A DNA stretch of 50,746 bases from Acinetobacter pecorum (GTDB taxonomy: Bacteria; Pseudomonadota; Gammaproteobacteria; Pseudomonadales; Moraxellaceae): positions 1-50,746 of the forward strand of contig NZ_JACSPT010000019.1 in the NCBI RefSeq assembly GCF_014837015.1, read 5' to 3'. Shown here piece by piece: positions 6,534-15,694 of this stretch. The translations under genes were made by a program, and so were the position numbers. The notes under the pieces are model-generated. The model was not told the DNA's origin, searched no databases, and saw nothing but the letters and a program-made list of their open reading frames with translations. How positions within the stretch are numbered: the stretch's first letter is position 1; each line of letters starts with the position of its first letter.

Positions 6534-7823
6534 TTATCGGGATATATCTTTATTTTTATTTCTCTCTTGAGTTTTAATTTGTGGCTGCTGTACTGGCTGC
6601 TGTTTTGGAGCATTGGCATCATAAGCCGTTAATTTTGGCTTATGAAATTTCTGATTTTGAATATCGGTATTGTGTTGAATCTGAAGCTTAGTTTTATCAT
6701 TTTTGGTTAGAGCTTTTTCAGTTGTTTCTTTCAATTTACTCAAGCTTTGGGCTTCCCACTTCCCTTTATTTGCTAATGTTTGAACTCTTGCGCCTGTTGG
6801 CAGTCCAGTTTTAGGATCAATTTCTTTAGTATTCACTTCGACTTTGTTAGACCCTTTATAGGTCAGGACAATATCATCATTCTTAATAATATTTTGTTCT
6901 TTCAAAGTACGTTCCAGATCCTTCGCCCAGATTGTATTTTTTTCACCTTTACTATTTTCAATAGTGGCGTAGTAGCTGCTGTTATTTTTAGGATCATGCT
7001 TATAAGGTGCTGCGCCATGATCCACTAATTTTCCAACGTGCATTTTTTTCTGATTAAGTTGTTCAACCGCAACTTCTATACTGGCTGTGCGCTGCTTTTC
7101 TGTGAAACCGTCTGCTTTCATTTTTTTATCAAAAACTCTCAGTAAAGCTTTTTCCTGTTCTGACAGGTTATTAATTTTTTCCTTCCGTTCCTGTGCTGGA
7201 TCTACTTTATCCTTCTCATTTAAAGACATCTCTTTCTGGCGTTCATTACCCTTTTCAATAGTATTGTGAACTACCTCTTTACCTTGTTCTTTTTTCATAT
7301 CATTGAGCAAGGCTAGATCAATATCACGAGGTTCATAGCCCTTTACTGTCATCCCCTTCATTGAAGCTTCAAGCCATACATTCCGTTTAAATTCTTCAGA
7401 GCCTTTAACCTGTATTGTTTCCCATTTTTTAGCTTTTGCTACCTCCACCATTGAAGCAGCAATATGCTTATCATCAATTGTGGTTTTTAAGGCTTTTCCA
7501 GAATCTTCAAAAGCTACTTTTTCAGGATTACCTTTAAAGTGATATTTGTCATCTACCACATAATATTTATTGAGCAATGCTTTAGGTATGCCTTCTTCAC
7601 TAGATTCTTTACTGTCATCAGCTTTTAGCTTTTTGGTATCAGTTACCTTAGTTTCTTCAGGATCTTGATTAATACCTTTTGTGTTTTTTGAAATATCTTT
7701 ATTTTCAGCTTTTTCAATCGAATTGACTTCAGCTTGATTCGTTTCTAACGTCTGGCCAAGTTTGGTATAGCCTGTTTGTTCTTTATTAAAACTAGGTTTA
7801 TCGACCTTGTTTGATTCAGTCAT
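6534..7823 (-). CDS. LPD7-domain conjugation-associated protein
   Basis: This 429-aa hydrophilic protein is the last gene of the transfer operon. Residues about 88-180 (from YYVVDDKYHFKG to YEPRDIDLALLND) fit the LPD7 domain, a module found at the end of TraI-type relaxases and in large polyvalent proteins. A later segment (SYYATIENSKGEKNTIWAKDLERTL) resembles the KfrB-like domain found with it. The N-terminus and C-terminus are low complexity and Lys/Gln-rich. The start at 7823 is preceded by AAGGA; an upstream in-frame ATG lies inside the preceding gene. The relaxase encoded at 33 kb is short, so this protein may supply the missing C-terminal accessory region in trans; that is inference. 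Confidence 0.65.
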   Translation of the reverse strand: MTESNKVDKPSFNKEQTGYTKLGQTLETNQAEVNSIEKAENKDISKNTKGINQDPEETKVTDTKKLKADDSKESSEEGIPKALLNKYYVVDDKYHFKGNPEKVAFEDSGKALKTTIDDKHIAASMVEVAKAKKWETIQVKGSEEFKRNVWLEASMKGMTVKGYEPRDIDLALLNDMKKEQGKEVVHNTIEKGNERQKEMSLNEKDKVDPAQERKEKINNLSEQEKALLRVFDKKMKADGFTEKQRTASIEVAVEQLNQKKMHVGKLVDHGAAPYKHDPKNNSSYYATIENSKGEKNTIWAKDLERTLKEQNIIKNDDIVLTYKGSNKVEVNTKEIDPKTGLPTGARVQTLANKGKWEAQSLSKLKETTEKALTKNDKTKLQIQHNTDIQNQKFHKPKLTAYDANAPKQQPVQQPQIKTQERNKNKDISR

Positions 7824-7833
7824 GATCAAGTCC

Positions 7834-8115
7834 TTATTGATTAGAAATATTTTGGCGACGTGCTGCTTCGTCAATAATCATTTTGGTTTGAATATATTTT
7901 TCTGTTAGAAGTGCGATTTGTCTTTCAGTTTCAGTGCTTAAATCTTTATTTTGCTGATATACAGCTATGCTTTGCATATAGTTTTTTACAGTGTCAGGCT
8001 GATTAACCGCTTTAGATGAAAAGCCATTATGACTGGTCACAGCTTTATTTGAAGTACAGCCCACAACTGAAAAAGATAGGGTAATGCTGATTAATGAAAG
8101 AGAGATTTTTTTCAT
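7834..8115 (-). CDS. small lipoprotein at the end of the transfer operon
   Basis: This 93-aa protein has a lipoprotein signal peptide: MKKISLSLISITLSFSVVGC with lipobox VVGC and Cys about residue 20. The mature part is hydrophilic and predicted helical. The start at 8115 has AAGGAA upstream; a longer reading frame has no such site. It overlaps neither the LPD7 gene nor its own ribosome site but lies eleven bases into the 3' end of the coupling-protein region. It is not the VirB7 candidate by position, since another lipoprotein lies next to virB6. Possible roles are entry exclusion or an outer-membrane accessory; neither is shown. Confidence 0.65.
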   Translation of the reverse strand: MKKISLSLISITLSFSVVGCTSNKAVTSHNGFSSKAVNQPDTVKNYMQSIAVYQQNKDLSTETERQIALLTEKYIQTKMIIDEAARRQNISNQ

Positions 8116-8125
8116 GATAGTTTCC

Positions 8126-10582
8126 TTATTTAGAATTAACTTGGTTTGAAAACGCCTGATAAACGTCATCAAGATCTGAATTTTCTATAGATCCGTTTTG
8201 ACCTTCATCGGCTGCAACTGGGTTGTCCTGTAGATCTTCATCAATTGAAAATTCAGATTCAGCACAATTAAAAAACGTATCGACTATTTGTTCGGCATCC
8301 ATTTCGTCATAACTAAATTCAGTGTCATCAACTGAAATAAGGTTTTCCAATTGTTCTGGTTCATCTACTGCAATCAGATTTTCCATTTCTGCAATCATGG
8401 CCAGAGGATCTGATTCATCTGCTGCAACTAGATTTTCCGCTTGTTCTGGTTCATCTACTGCAATCAGATTTTTCATTTCTGCAATCATGGCCAGAGGATC
8501 GGAATCATCTGCTGCAACTAGATTTTCCGCTTGTTCTGATGCACCTACCGCAACTAGGCTTTCTACTGGATTTTCAGCACTAGCTTCCACCTGGCTAAAG
8601 AAATCATCGACGATATTTTGTGCTTCAGTATCTTCTTCCCATTCAATAGCCGCAAAGAATTGATCGACCACTTGTAGACATTCTTCGGGTTGTGGATTTT
8701 CTGGATCTTCAAAAACTGTTTTATCTAACTGAAATTCGGGGATAACCAAGCTAGAAATATCTATCTGTTCAGCCTGTTCTACTGTAGTAATTGCAGCTAT
8801 ACGTTTTTCAATTTTTGCCTTATGCAGCTTTACGTCTAAATCAGGAATAGGAATTGAAAGTTCCAGATCCTCAAAGGCAATTTTTTCTAATTGTTTGTGA
8901 GTTGGAAAACCTTTAATTGCTTTCATGCTAGGAGAAACGGACTTTAGGCGATCCACAAAAGCACTGTCATTAAAATACTTAGCCTTTTCACACATGATAG
9001 GTTTTGTATTTTCCATAAAGATAATTTCTTTATCTTGCGACAATTCTTTTAGCTCTTGAGGGAGCATTAAAGCTCGTCTTTGATCTGATTCATTTTCTGA
9101 ATTAGAGCCACCTTGCCCCCATGCCATAGAACGGCTTTGGCCCTTAGATTTGGCTTTGAAAGTGAAATAGCCAAGCATTTCACTATATTCATTAGCATCT
9201 CGTTGCTCTCTAGGCGGGTAAACGATTTGCAAAGCATGGTTAGTTACAAGCCCCCTAGTTTGAGTTTTATAAACGTCCTCTAACTGGCCAATAGACTGAA
9301 TAATTGTTAATAAACGAATGTTATAGCCCGCAATAAATGAGTTAGCGTCTGCAATTTTCGCTACTTTACCGACAGCCGTTGCTTCATCATTCACAACTAG
9401 GCACTGGTATTTCAAAGATGAATCTTGTTGTGGCAGTGTTTTTAGATTCACATCAATTAAGAGTGAATAAAACAGATTGATTAAGTTTTTAGCATCTCCT
9501 AAGCGGTTAGGTTGAACACCAAAATAAATAGACATTCTTTGTCTGCGTACATCTTCAAGTTTAAAGTCACTTGATGAAGTTGCAGCGTCCACAATCGGGT
9601 TCGCAAAAATCGTTAAAGGTGAGGTAAAAGTAGAAATGATGTTACCAAGCGTATTGTCTGGTGAACTTAAAAAACGGTTTAAAGCATCTAGGCAAGTATC
9701 ACTAAGCGGTTTATCACTTTGCGCTCTTTCATCAATAATAGATCTAATATGATCCTGAATTGGCTTACCTTTACCTGAACTCTGTCTTAAAACCTCGCCC
9801 ATAGTTACAGGCAGATCTTCAGTTTCAAATAGATATAGGGCTAGGCCAAGAAATAAGTTATTAGCATTGTCATTCCAGAAATCGGTTTTAGCATCACCAG
9901 TCACAGGGTAGAAACTTCGACCAATAGCAAGAATTTCACCTACTCTAAAATTTTCGTCATGACTAACGGTATCAAATGGATTCCATTTGTGAGATTTTAG
10001 ATCTTCAGAAAATGGGCTGAATAGATAAACTTTCTGGCCATTCTTAGCACGAAATTTAGAAGTTAATAGGAAGTTTTCAAGCTTTAAATCCAGTACAACT
10101 ACACTATCCGAATAGTTTAGAAGGTTAGGAATAACAATCGCTACACCTTTACCGCTTCGTGTCGGAGCAGCCAGAAGTACAAATTGCTGACCGCCAAGCA
10201 TTAAATATTTATTATGATATTTCCCTACTAAAATTCCCTTATTTCCCATCAATCCAGATTTCTGAATTTCTTTTGTTGTGGCAAATCTGGCATCACCGTG
10301 TAACGACTGTTTTTTATTAAACAGACTAGCAATGACTAAAGCAGGGAGAACAAAAGTGATAAATAGTGCAGCGATCAAGGCACCTTGCAGCTTTTTCTTT
10401 TGTGCAGGTACATTGTGTGCATATAAATCCCAATAATACCCCCACGTTGTCAGATTCACTTCAGGAAATGGATTGGTCTTATTAGCTAAGTAATAAAGAA
10501 CACCGGCCAGATATTTAGTAATAAAGAAACCAATGACCGCTAAAAAAATTGCAAGGAGTAGGATCAGGATTTTTTTATTCAC
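8126..10582 (-). CDS. virD4: VirD4/TraG-type coupling protein
   Basis: This 818-aa inner-membrane ATPase links the relaxosome to the secretion channel. It has two N-terminal membrane helices (about residues 5-23 and 67-88), a Walker A motif APTRSGKG at 139-146 and a Walker B-like LVVNDEAT. The TraG/VirD4 body runs to about residue 560. The last 200 residues are unusual: strongly acidic, with a 30-residue unit ENLVAADxSDPLAMIAEMxN... repeated, giving a tail longer than usual. Its ATG overlaps the virB11 stop (ATGA). The tail may contact the relaxase or T4SS partners. Confidence 0.95.
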   Translation of the reverse strand: MNKKILILLLAIFLAVIGFFITKYLAGVLYYLANKTNPFPEVNLTTWGYYWDLYAHNVPAQKKKLQGALIAALFITFVLPALVIASLFNKKQSLHGDARFATTKEIQKSGLMGNKGILVGKYHNKYLMLGGQQFVLLAAPTRSGKGVAIVIPNLLNYSDSVVVLDLKLENFLLTSKFRAKNGQKVYLFSPFSEDLKSHKWNPFDTVSHDENFRVGEILAIGRSFYPVTGDAKTDFWNDNANNLFLGLALYLFETEDLPVTMGEVLRQSSGKGKPIQDHIRSIIDERAQSDKPLSDTCLDALNRFLSSPDNTLGNIISTFTSPLTIFANPIVDAATSSSDFKLEDVRRQRMSIYFGVQPNRLGDAKNLINLFYSLLIDVNLKTLPQQDSSLKYQCLVVNDEATAVGKVAKIADANSFIAGYNIRLLTIIQSIGQLEDVYKTQTRGLVTNHALQIVYPPREQRDANEYSEMLGYFTFKAKSKGQSRSMAWGQGGSNSENESDQRRALMLPQELKELSQDKEIIFMENTKPIMCEKAKYFNDSAFVDRLKSVSPSMKAIKGFPTHKQLEKIAFEDLELSIPIPDLDVKLHKAKIEKRIAAITTVEQAEQIDISSLVIPEFQLDKTVFEDPENPQPEECLQVVDQFFAAIEWEEDTEAQNIVDDFFSQVEASAENPVESLVAVGASEQAENLVAADDSDPLAMIAEMKNLIAVDEPEQAENLVAADESDPLAMIAEMENLIAVDEPEQLENLISVDDTEFSYDEMDAEQIVDTFFNCAESEFSIDEDLQDNPVAADEGQNGSIENSDLDDVYQAFSNQVNSK
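8351..8530 (-). repeat. two tandem 90-bp in-frame repeats in the coupling-protein tail
   Basis: A 90-bp unit starting TTGTTCTGGTTCATCTACTG occurs at 8351 and 8441 with only a few differences. Partial, more diverged copies flank it on both sides. The 30-codon period keeps the frame, so copy number could vary without breaking the gene. Confidence 0.85.
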
Positions 10583-11691
10583 TCCCTATCCCCTACAATA
10601 ATTTCAGCATCACCAAATTGAGCCTTAACTTTAGAAACAGGATCAAATTTGATTTCAGAAATAAAGCGTTCTTTACCTATTAGATTACTTTCATCATCGT
10701 ATTTTTTCTTCACTTCAACATGAACAATAATATCAATGGTTAAAGCAACTAATTCCTTTAGTGTAGTGGCATCGTAGATATTTGCTTGTTCATGTTCTTT
10801 GCACATAAAGACGTAGCGATCATAAGCCAGTGAACAGCTTTCAGCGTGATAACTTGTAATAGATCCACTGTGACCAGTTGTAAGCAATTTCAGAAAGTCA
10901 AAAGCTTCTCCACCACGTAATTCAGCAAGTAATACACGGTCTGGCTTCATACGCATATTACTAGCGATCAGATCAGATGGAGTTACCTTAGCTTTACCTT
11001 GACCACCTTTAGAATAAAGTAGGTGAACCTTGTTTTCATGTGGAACGAAAAGTTCACGTACATCTTCAATAGTGACAAGACGTTCATCTTTAGGAATGTA
11101 CTGACAAATTGCCTTCATAAAAGTGGTTTTACCAGAACCAGTATCACCAACAACTGCAATATTTTTCTTACATTGAACAGCGAATTTAAAAAATCCCTCA
11201 AGATCTTTGTTTTCTAAAAACTGGACTAGCTTAATATCTTCAGTACGTAATACAGGTTTAAACTGCTCAAACTCTTTAGATTTCCCATATCTGAAGTGGT
11301 CAAAAAAGCCTTGATCTTTATATTCCTGAAATGATCGGTTTGACTCGTCAGGAATACGGATCGTCATTGATACCGTTCCATTTTCAATGGCTGGCGGTAG
11401 AACAATCTGAATACGCTCTCCATCAGGCAATTGAGCAGACAATATAGGGTTTTCTTGGCCAATTCGTTGATTGGTATAGGTAGCAATAACATTAGCTAAA
11501 GCTGTTATTTGCCCCATTTCCAGATTTATAGAATGCTTTTCCCATCCTTTATTAGATTCCGTCCAAACTTCATTAGGTGCGTTAATTGCAATTTCAGTCA
11601 CCCCTTTAGTTTTTAAGAATTTTTCTAATGGAAGTAATAGCTGTCTAACCATTACATCCTTGCTTAAAACATTATTTTGCGCGGAGTTCAT
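10579..11691 (-). CDS. virB11: VirB11-type traffic ATPase
   Basis: This 370-aa hexameric secretion ATPase shows Walker A VGDTGSGKTT, the Asp box VTIEDVRELF, Walker B RVLLAELRGGEAFDFL and the His box TGHSGSITSYHA, in family order. The start at 11691 (MNSAQNN) is preceded by AGAGG. The gene begins 20 bp inside virB10, and its stop overlaps the coupling-protein start by four bases. Length is typical. Confidence 0.95.
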   Translation of the reverse strand: MNSAQNNVLSKDVMVRQLLLPLEKFLKTKGVTEIAINAPNEVWTESNKGWEKHSINLEMGQITALANVIATYTNQRIGQENPILSAQLPDGERIQIVLPPAIENGTVSMTIRIPDESNRSFQEYKDQGFFDHFRYGKSKEFEQFKPVLRTEDIKLVQFLENKDLEGFFKFAVQCKKNIAVVGDTGSGKTTFMKAICQYIPKDERLVTIEDVRELFVPHENKVHLLYSKGGQGKAKVTPSDLIASNMRMKPDRVLLAELRGGEAFDFLKLLTTGHSGSITSYHAESCSLAYDRYVFMCKEHEQANIYDATTLKELVALTIDIIVHVEVKKKYDDESNLIGKERFISEIKFDPVSKVKAQFGDAEIIVGDRE

Positions 11692-13102
11692 ACACACCTC
11701 TGAAATCAATATCTTTGGCCACGTAAATTGAAGCTACATCACCCTGATTTTTATAAATTGTTGGCTTGATATTGATTGTTTCATTCAACACTGTTTCAGC
11801 CATTGATTTACCCATGTCTGAAGTGTTTTGAAGCATATAAGGAGTGCTATTGTTCCCGCCTGTTTCTTTAGAAATACCGTAAGCAATAGCGTCTTGAACT
11901 AAAGAAAGCATAAACGCTGCACCGATACGTGCGCCCCAACGGTTATCTACTCGACCACTTAAACCACCTGTTCCTAAATGGTCTGCTGCGGGAGAATCAA
12001 TATCGACAATAACACCATGCGGAGTTTTTAAGCGTGACCAGATGATACCTAAACGTCTTTGACCTTGTGCTGCAATACTTTTGTATTCTCCAATGACTTC
12101 AGATCCCGCTTCAGCAAGGACTACACGACCATTATCAGAATAAACAGGTTGTGGAAGGACACATGAAGCCATACCGCCAATTTCTGAAACGACTTTAACT
12201 GACAGGTTGCAACGGATTACACGACCTTTAGCAATTAAGTAATTTCGATCCCCAATAAACCTAGCCTGGACTTTATTAGAAGAATGACTAGCCATGTTAG
12301 TTGTAGCTTGTTGTGGCTGATGCTGCTGCATAGGTTCATCATCATCATGCGCTAAAGACATCAAACCAGATCCAGAGAAATTACCAGAACGGCTATTACT
12401 ATTCTGATCCTGTTCAAACTGTTTCATCATGCCTGTTACTTGGTTATAAGCTGCTTGATGATTCATGCTTGACGGCTGGCCAACCGCCCCGCCTTGTTGT
12501 GAAGGATTGACAAAAATCCCGCCACCGTAACGGCTTCCATTGTTTAAAGGTACATATTGAGCTTGTTGTTGTGGCTGTGGCTGTGGCTGAATTACTACAG
12601 GCTGTTGATTTGCTGCTTGTTGTTCAACTACTGGCGCAGCTTCAGGCTGTCTTAAAATCTGCTGACCATTTTGGCATTGAAAAACCAACATGCCGTTATA
12701 AGTTAAAGCATTGCCGTTATTGTCTGTTAACTGTCTAGGAATACTTTGATCCTGACAGGCATCTAGGCTTTGAAATTGAGCATTTTGATCTGCATCCATT
12801 GGCACAGGATCAGTATTAGTAAAATCCCGTCTTTTAGCTGAAGCATCTAGGCTTGGATCTATCTGATTTTCTTTTAATTGGGCTGCTTCTTCAGCATCAC
12901 TACTATCTGAAAAGAAGTTATAGGCAAAGACCGCTATAACAGTAAAAAGTACCGCCATAACTGCAATAAACGCTATTTTTTTACCTTTTCCATCTTCCTG
13001 ATCCCCACGTTCATTGACAGACACAATGCCATTTTCTGATTCGTTAAATTCTTCATCAGGAGCTTGTTGATCATCTAATGGTTTTTGATCATTAATATTC
13101 AT
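11672..13102 (-). CDS. virB10: VirB10-type core-complex protein
   Basis: This 476-aa protein spans both membranes in the VirB7-9-10 core. A single membrane helix lies at about residues 43-65 (IAFIAVMAVLFTVIAVFAYNFF). It is followed by a long Gln/Pro/Asn-rich linker (to about 270) and a conserved C-terminal TrbI/VirB10 beta domain (ARFIGDRNYLIAKGRVIRCNLS ... SRLKTPHGVIVDIDSPAADHLG). The start codon shares one base with the virB9 stop (TAATG). The linker is richer in Gln than usual but otherwise the gene looks intact. Confidence 0.95.
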   Translation of the reverse strand: MNINDQKPLDDQQAPDEEFNESENGIVSVNERGDQEDGKGKKIAFIAVMAVLFTVIAVFAYNFFSDSSDAEEAAQLKENQIDPSLDASAKRRDFTNTDPVPMDADQNAQFQSLDACQDQSIPRQLTDNNGNALTYNGMLVFQCQNGQQILRQPEAAPVVEQQAANQQPVVIQPQPQPQQQAQYVPLNNGSRYGGGIFVNPSQQGGAVGQPSSMNHQAAYNQVTGMMKQFEQDQNSNSRSGNFSGSGLMSLAHDDDEPMQQHQPQQATTNMASHSSNKVQARFIGDRNYLIAKGRVIRCNLSVKVVSEIGGMASCVLPQPVYSDNGRVVLAEAGSEVIGEYKSIAAQGQRRLGIIWSRLKTPHGVIVDIDSPAADHLGTGGLSGRVDNRWGARIGAAFMLSLVQDAIAYGISKETGGNNSTPYMLQNTSDMGKSMAETVLNETINIKPTIYKNQGDVASIYVAKDIDFRGVYELRAK

Positions 13103-13992
13103 TAGTTCATATCCCCAGTAATGACACGTTTAACACCCTCTACAGTAGTGCCATCTTGTGGAGCAACACCGACAGGATCATAAGATTCATTGAAAATGCT
13201 CACTACGCCTTTTCCTTGACGTAAAACAAATTTTTTAGCTAGAGCTTCAACAATCAAAAGTTTTGGATCTTCTTTACTGATATGGAAATTAACTTTTTCT
13301 TCCCCTTCCGTACCTTCAATAAATACGACTGGAATATCGGTATTTCCTTTAAATCGCATATAGGTAAAACGACCGTCATCAAATAGCATTTCTGGAACAA
13401 AATGCTTCCCTTTACTGTTTGCGGCTTGACGATAATTCCAATTTTTAGGGATAGGTGCAGCATTGGCTAAACGATGCTGTAAAACCAAAAATTCAGTAAG
13501 TTGGCTTTCTTCTTTTAATTGTGCTGCATAAGCGTTATAGCGTTGAGCTTCTTCCTGTTTACGTTTTTCTTCTTCTTGTGGGTATTTAAAGACAACACGA
13601 TACATCGGTTTTTCTTTGGCATTATTTAGAACTTGAAAATCAAAACTATAATCACGCTTATTAGTGCGTAACTCTAAGTTATTCCGAGTAGCCTTATCCT
13701 TTGGCTTCACCCATACTAAATTTGATCCAGTATCCGCAAAAATACACCAATTGGTGTCATCCTTTTCACAGTCTGAAGGGTATCCAGTAGCAGCACCACG
13801 CTCTAAAATTCTTTCACCTTCACCTAATACAATGCGGGTTACAGTGCCTTTTTTGACAGTAATTCGATAAACATCATTAGGAACATAGTTGATTGTTCTA
13901 ATACGTGAATCGGTAGGCATAGCTTTAGGCGTAATTGCTGCATAAGAGATCCCATGCACAGCCAAACCCAAAGCAAGAATTAATTTTTTCAT
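13102..13992 (-). CDS. virB9: VirB9-type core-complex protein
   Basis: This 296-aa periplasmic/outer-membrane protein of the CagX/VirB9 family has a signal peptide (MKKLILALGLAVHGISYA) cleaved near residue 19. An N-terminal domain containing NWCIFADTGSNLVWVKPKD is followed by a charged helical linker (EEEKRKQEEAQRYNAYAAQ). The C-terminal VirB9 domain includes NWNYRQAANSKGKHFVPEMLFDDGRFTY and FIEGTEGEEKVNF. It follows virB8 by 11 bp and overlaps virB10 by one base. Confidence 0.94.
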   Translation of the reverse strand: MKKLILALGLAVHGISYAAITPKAMPTDSRIRTINYVPNDVYRITVKKGTVTRIVLGEGERILERGAATGYPSDCEKDDTNWCIFADTGSNLVWVKPKDKATRNNLELRTNKRDYSFDFQVLNNAKEKPMYRVVFKYPQEEEKRKQEEAQRYNAYAAQLKEESQLTEFLVLQHRLANAAPIPKNWNYRQAANSKGKHFVPEMLFDDGRFTYMRFKGNTDIPVVFIEGTEGEEKVNFHISKEDPKLLIVEALAKKFVLRQGKGVVSIFNESYDPVGVAPQDGTTVEGVKRVITGDMN

Positions 13993-14003
13993 GTAATGAT
14001 CCT

Positions 14004-14819
14004 TTACATTCCTTGTTGAGCTTGTGGCTGAACAGCAGCCCCGCCTTGTTGAATCGGAACATAGACTTGCTGACTAGGTTCAACAACCGCAGCTTGCGCT
14101 ACAGGTCTGTTAGGAGATAGTTCAGGATCGACACGATAGCCCACGACCTTAAAGCCGAATGGATTTTTAATTAGATCTTTTTCTACCAGTTTATTTAGAT
14201 TGTTCGGAGCATATTCATATCGAATACTTGCAATATAATATTGTGGCTGTTCATCACGATTAGCTTCGACTGAATGCAAAGTCTTAGTGAAGCGGACACT
14301 AGCGGTAAAACCTGTTTCATCCTGATTAGTCTGGACAGAAATCACATCAACTTTTAATTCATATTTTTTGCCGTACTTTTTATCTCTTGCGCTATCACCT
14401 TCATAGAGTGAAGCAAAGTCATTACCGACCTGATTACTGCTCATAGTCATGACTAAATCATAATCTGGCTGTAATAACGGATAGAAATAACTCTCACGGG
14501 CGGTTACATAGCGAGTAATGTTATTTTTATCAATTAATTCTTGTTTGCCTTTTACTTGCTGATCATCAACAACGCCTACGTATTCAACATTTCCTTGAGC
14601 TTTATCTACTGTGAAAACAACAGGTACAGTCTGGCGCATTGGAGCTAATGTCACTAATCCAATGGCTTCTAAGACGGCCACGCCCACCGCTACTTTTGCA
14701 ATAGTCCAAGCTTTACGTTCTGACTTAGCCCGCATCGCAATAAGATCTGCTTCCCAATCCATAGCTTTTTCATAGCTTTTAGCTTCTTCAGCAGCAGATA
14801 CTTTTTTAAGTTTGTTCAT
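14004..14819 (-). CDS. virB8: VirB8-type inner-membrane protein
   Basis: This 271-aa assembly protein has a cytoplasmic N-terminus, one membrane helix (about residues 40-62, WTIAKVAVGVAVLEAIGLV) and a periplasmic NTF2-like domain with VGVVDDQQVKGKQELIDKNNITRYVTARESY. I start at MNKLKKVSAAEEAK (14819); the longer upstream frame runs through a promoter and inverted repeat and has no ribosome site. A hairpin and a new promoter separate it from virB5, so virB8-11, virD4 and the genes after it can be transcribed apart from the upstream genes. Confidence 0.93.
   Translation of the reverse strand: MNKLKKVSAAEEAKSYEKAMDWEADLIAMRAKSERKAWTIAKVAVGVAVLEAIGLVTLAPMRQTVPVVFTVDKAQGNVEYVGVVDDQQVKGKQELIDKNNITRYVTARESYFYPLLQPDYDLVMTMSSNQVGNDFASLYEGDSARDKKYGKKYELKVDVISVQTNQDETGFTASVRFTKTLHSVEANRDEQPQYYIASIRYEYAPNNLNKLVEKDLIKNPFGFKVVGYRVDPELSPNRPVAQAAVVEPSQQVYVPIQQGGAAVQPQAQQGM
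14444..14455. promoter_or_regulatory. 12-bp core of the TTAGTCATGACTAA palindrome inside virB8
   Basis: TAGTCATGACTA lies within the coding sequence for LVMTM. It matches the core of the plasmid-wide palindrome but lacks one outer base. Whether it is bound is unknown; MT codons favour such a match by chance. Confidence 0.3.
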
Positions 14820-14882
14820 GATAGACCCGATAGACCCTATTAGAGTTATTTCTCTAAGTATGCCAAAAAATATAAAAATCGT

Positions 14883-14918
14883 AAACCAAAATAATATATT
14901 TTGGTTTTGTAAATTCAA
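14883..14918 (-). promoter_or_regulatory. internal promoter and inverted repeat in front of virB8
   Basis: On the minus strand: -35 TTGAAT (14913-14918) and -10 TATTAT (14891-14896), spacing 16. A perfect inverted repeat with 11-bp arms AAACCAAAATA/TATTTTGGTTT and a 3-bp centre (14883-14907) covers the -10, so it is a likely operator site. Confidence 0.55.
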
Positions 14919-14936
14919 TGTTTTCTGAAAAATTGC

Positions 14937-14967
14937 AAAAAAAATACCCATTTCAAAAGAAATGGGC
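14937..14967. terminator. hairpin terminator between virB5 and virB8
   Basis: CCCATTTC (14947-14954), loop AAAA, GAAATGGG (14959-14966). On the minus strand it is followed by TATTTTTTTT, so it should attenuate transcription after virB5; T runs flank it on both strands. Confidence 0.75.
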
Positions 14968-14981
14968 TTTTTTTTAAAAGT

Positions 14982-15683
14982 TTAGTTACCAGAGTAGCCG
15001 TCAAGAATGTTGCCTTTTTGGGCAGCACGTTTTAATCGGCCTTCAATTTCAAGCTGTTGTGCTGCATCTTTTTGAGCTTGCGCTTGCGCCTGCATCAAAG
15101 CAATTCGGTTTGCATCATTAGCAACTTGTGACTGTTCCGCTTGAATCCTAGCCTGTAACTCAGCGATAGCTTTAGCATCAGTAGTGTTATTAATCTGTTT
15201 ACGCAGATTATCAATCTGCTCAGTACGCAGATCCGCAACGCCTAACGCTTGCTGATTTAAAGCCTGTGTTTGTGCATTGTTATTTAATGCAGCTTGACAG
15301 GCTTTATAGTTCTGGCCAGTTCTAGAAGCACAGTCATAAACCATTGTGGCATCACGAATGTTTCTAGCTGCTGAAGTCATACCATTGACACCGCCTTGTT
15401 GGATGCCTTTATAAATGTCAGCAACGTCACTTGGAATCACGTCTTTAAGATATGGATTATTGACAGCATCACCGAAACCACGAATACCAGTAATGGAATC
15501 GTATTGCTGTTTTGCCTGTTGGATCTGGTTCACCATCTGATTGTATTGCTCACCCCAAGCCACCATATTTTGAACAGCTTGAACAAGGTTAGCACCGTCA
15601 ATGACAGGAATACCTGTAGCATTGGCTTGACCACTAATAAACAAAGATGAACCTAAACCCAAAGCTAACAATTGTTTTTTCAT
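14982..15683 (-). CDS. virB5: VirB5-type pilus-tip protein
   Basis: This 233-aa secreted protein has a clear signal peptide (MKKQLLALGLGSSLFISGQANA, cleavage near residue 22). Helical VirB5/TrbJ features follow: NLVQAVQNMVAWGEQYNQMVNQIQQAKQQYDSITG, then a long Gln/Ala-rich helix. VirB5 is the minor pilin thought to sit at the pilus tip. The C-terminus ends QKGNILDGYSGN. The motif KGNILD(G/E)Y recurs in the lipoprotein encoded two genes upstream, suggesting that both dock to the same partner. It follows virB6 by 11 bp. Confidence 0.88.
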   Translation of the reverse strand: MKKQLLALGLGSSLFISGQANATGIPVIDGANLVQAVQNMVAWGEQYNQMVNQIQQAKQQYDSITGIRGFGDAVNNPYLKDVIPSDVADIYKGIQQGGVNGMTSAARNIRDATMVYDCASRTGQNYKACQAALNNNAQTQALNQQALGVADLRTEQIDNLRKQINNTTDAKAIAELQARIQAEQSQVANDANRIALMQAQAQAQKDAAQQLEIEGRLKRAAQKGNILDGYSGN

Positions 15684-15694
15684 TAGAAAAATTC

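Noticed and set aside
7818..7831. additional palindrome copy at the LPD7 gene start
   Set aside because: CAGTCATGATCAA has too many mismatches and coincides with the start codon.
8322..8663. plus-strand Ser/Thr-rich frame opposite the coupling-protein tail
   Set aside because: It is a shadow of the acidic repeat on the other strand.
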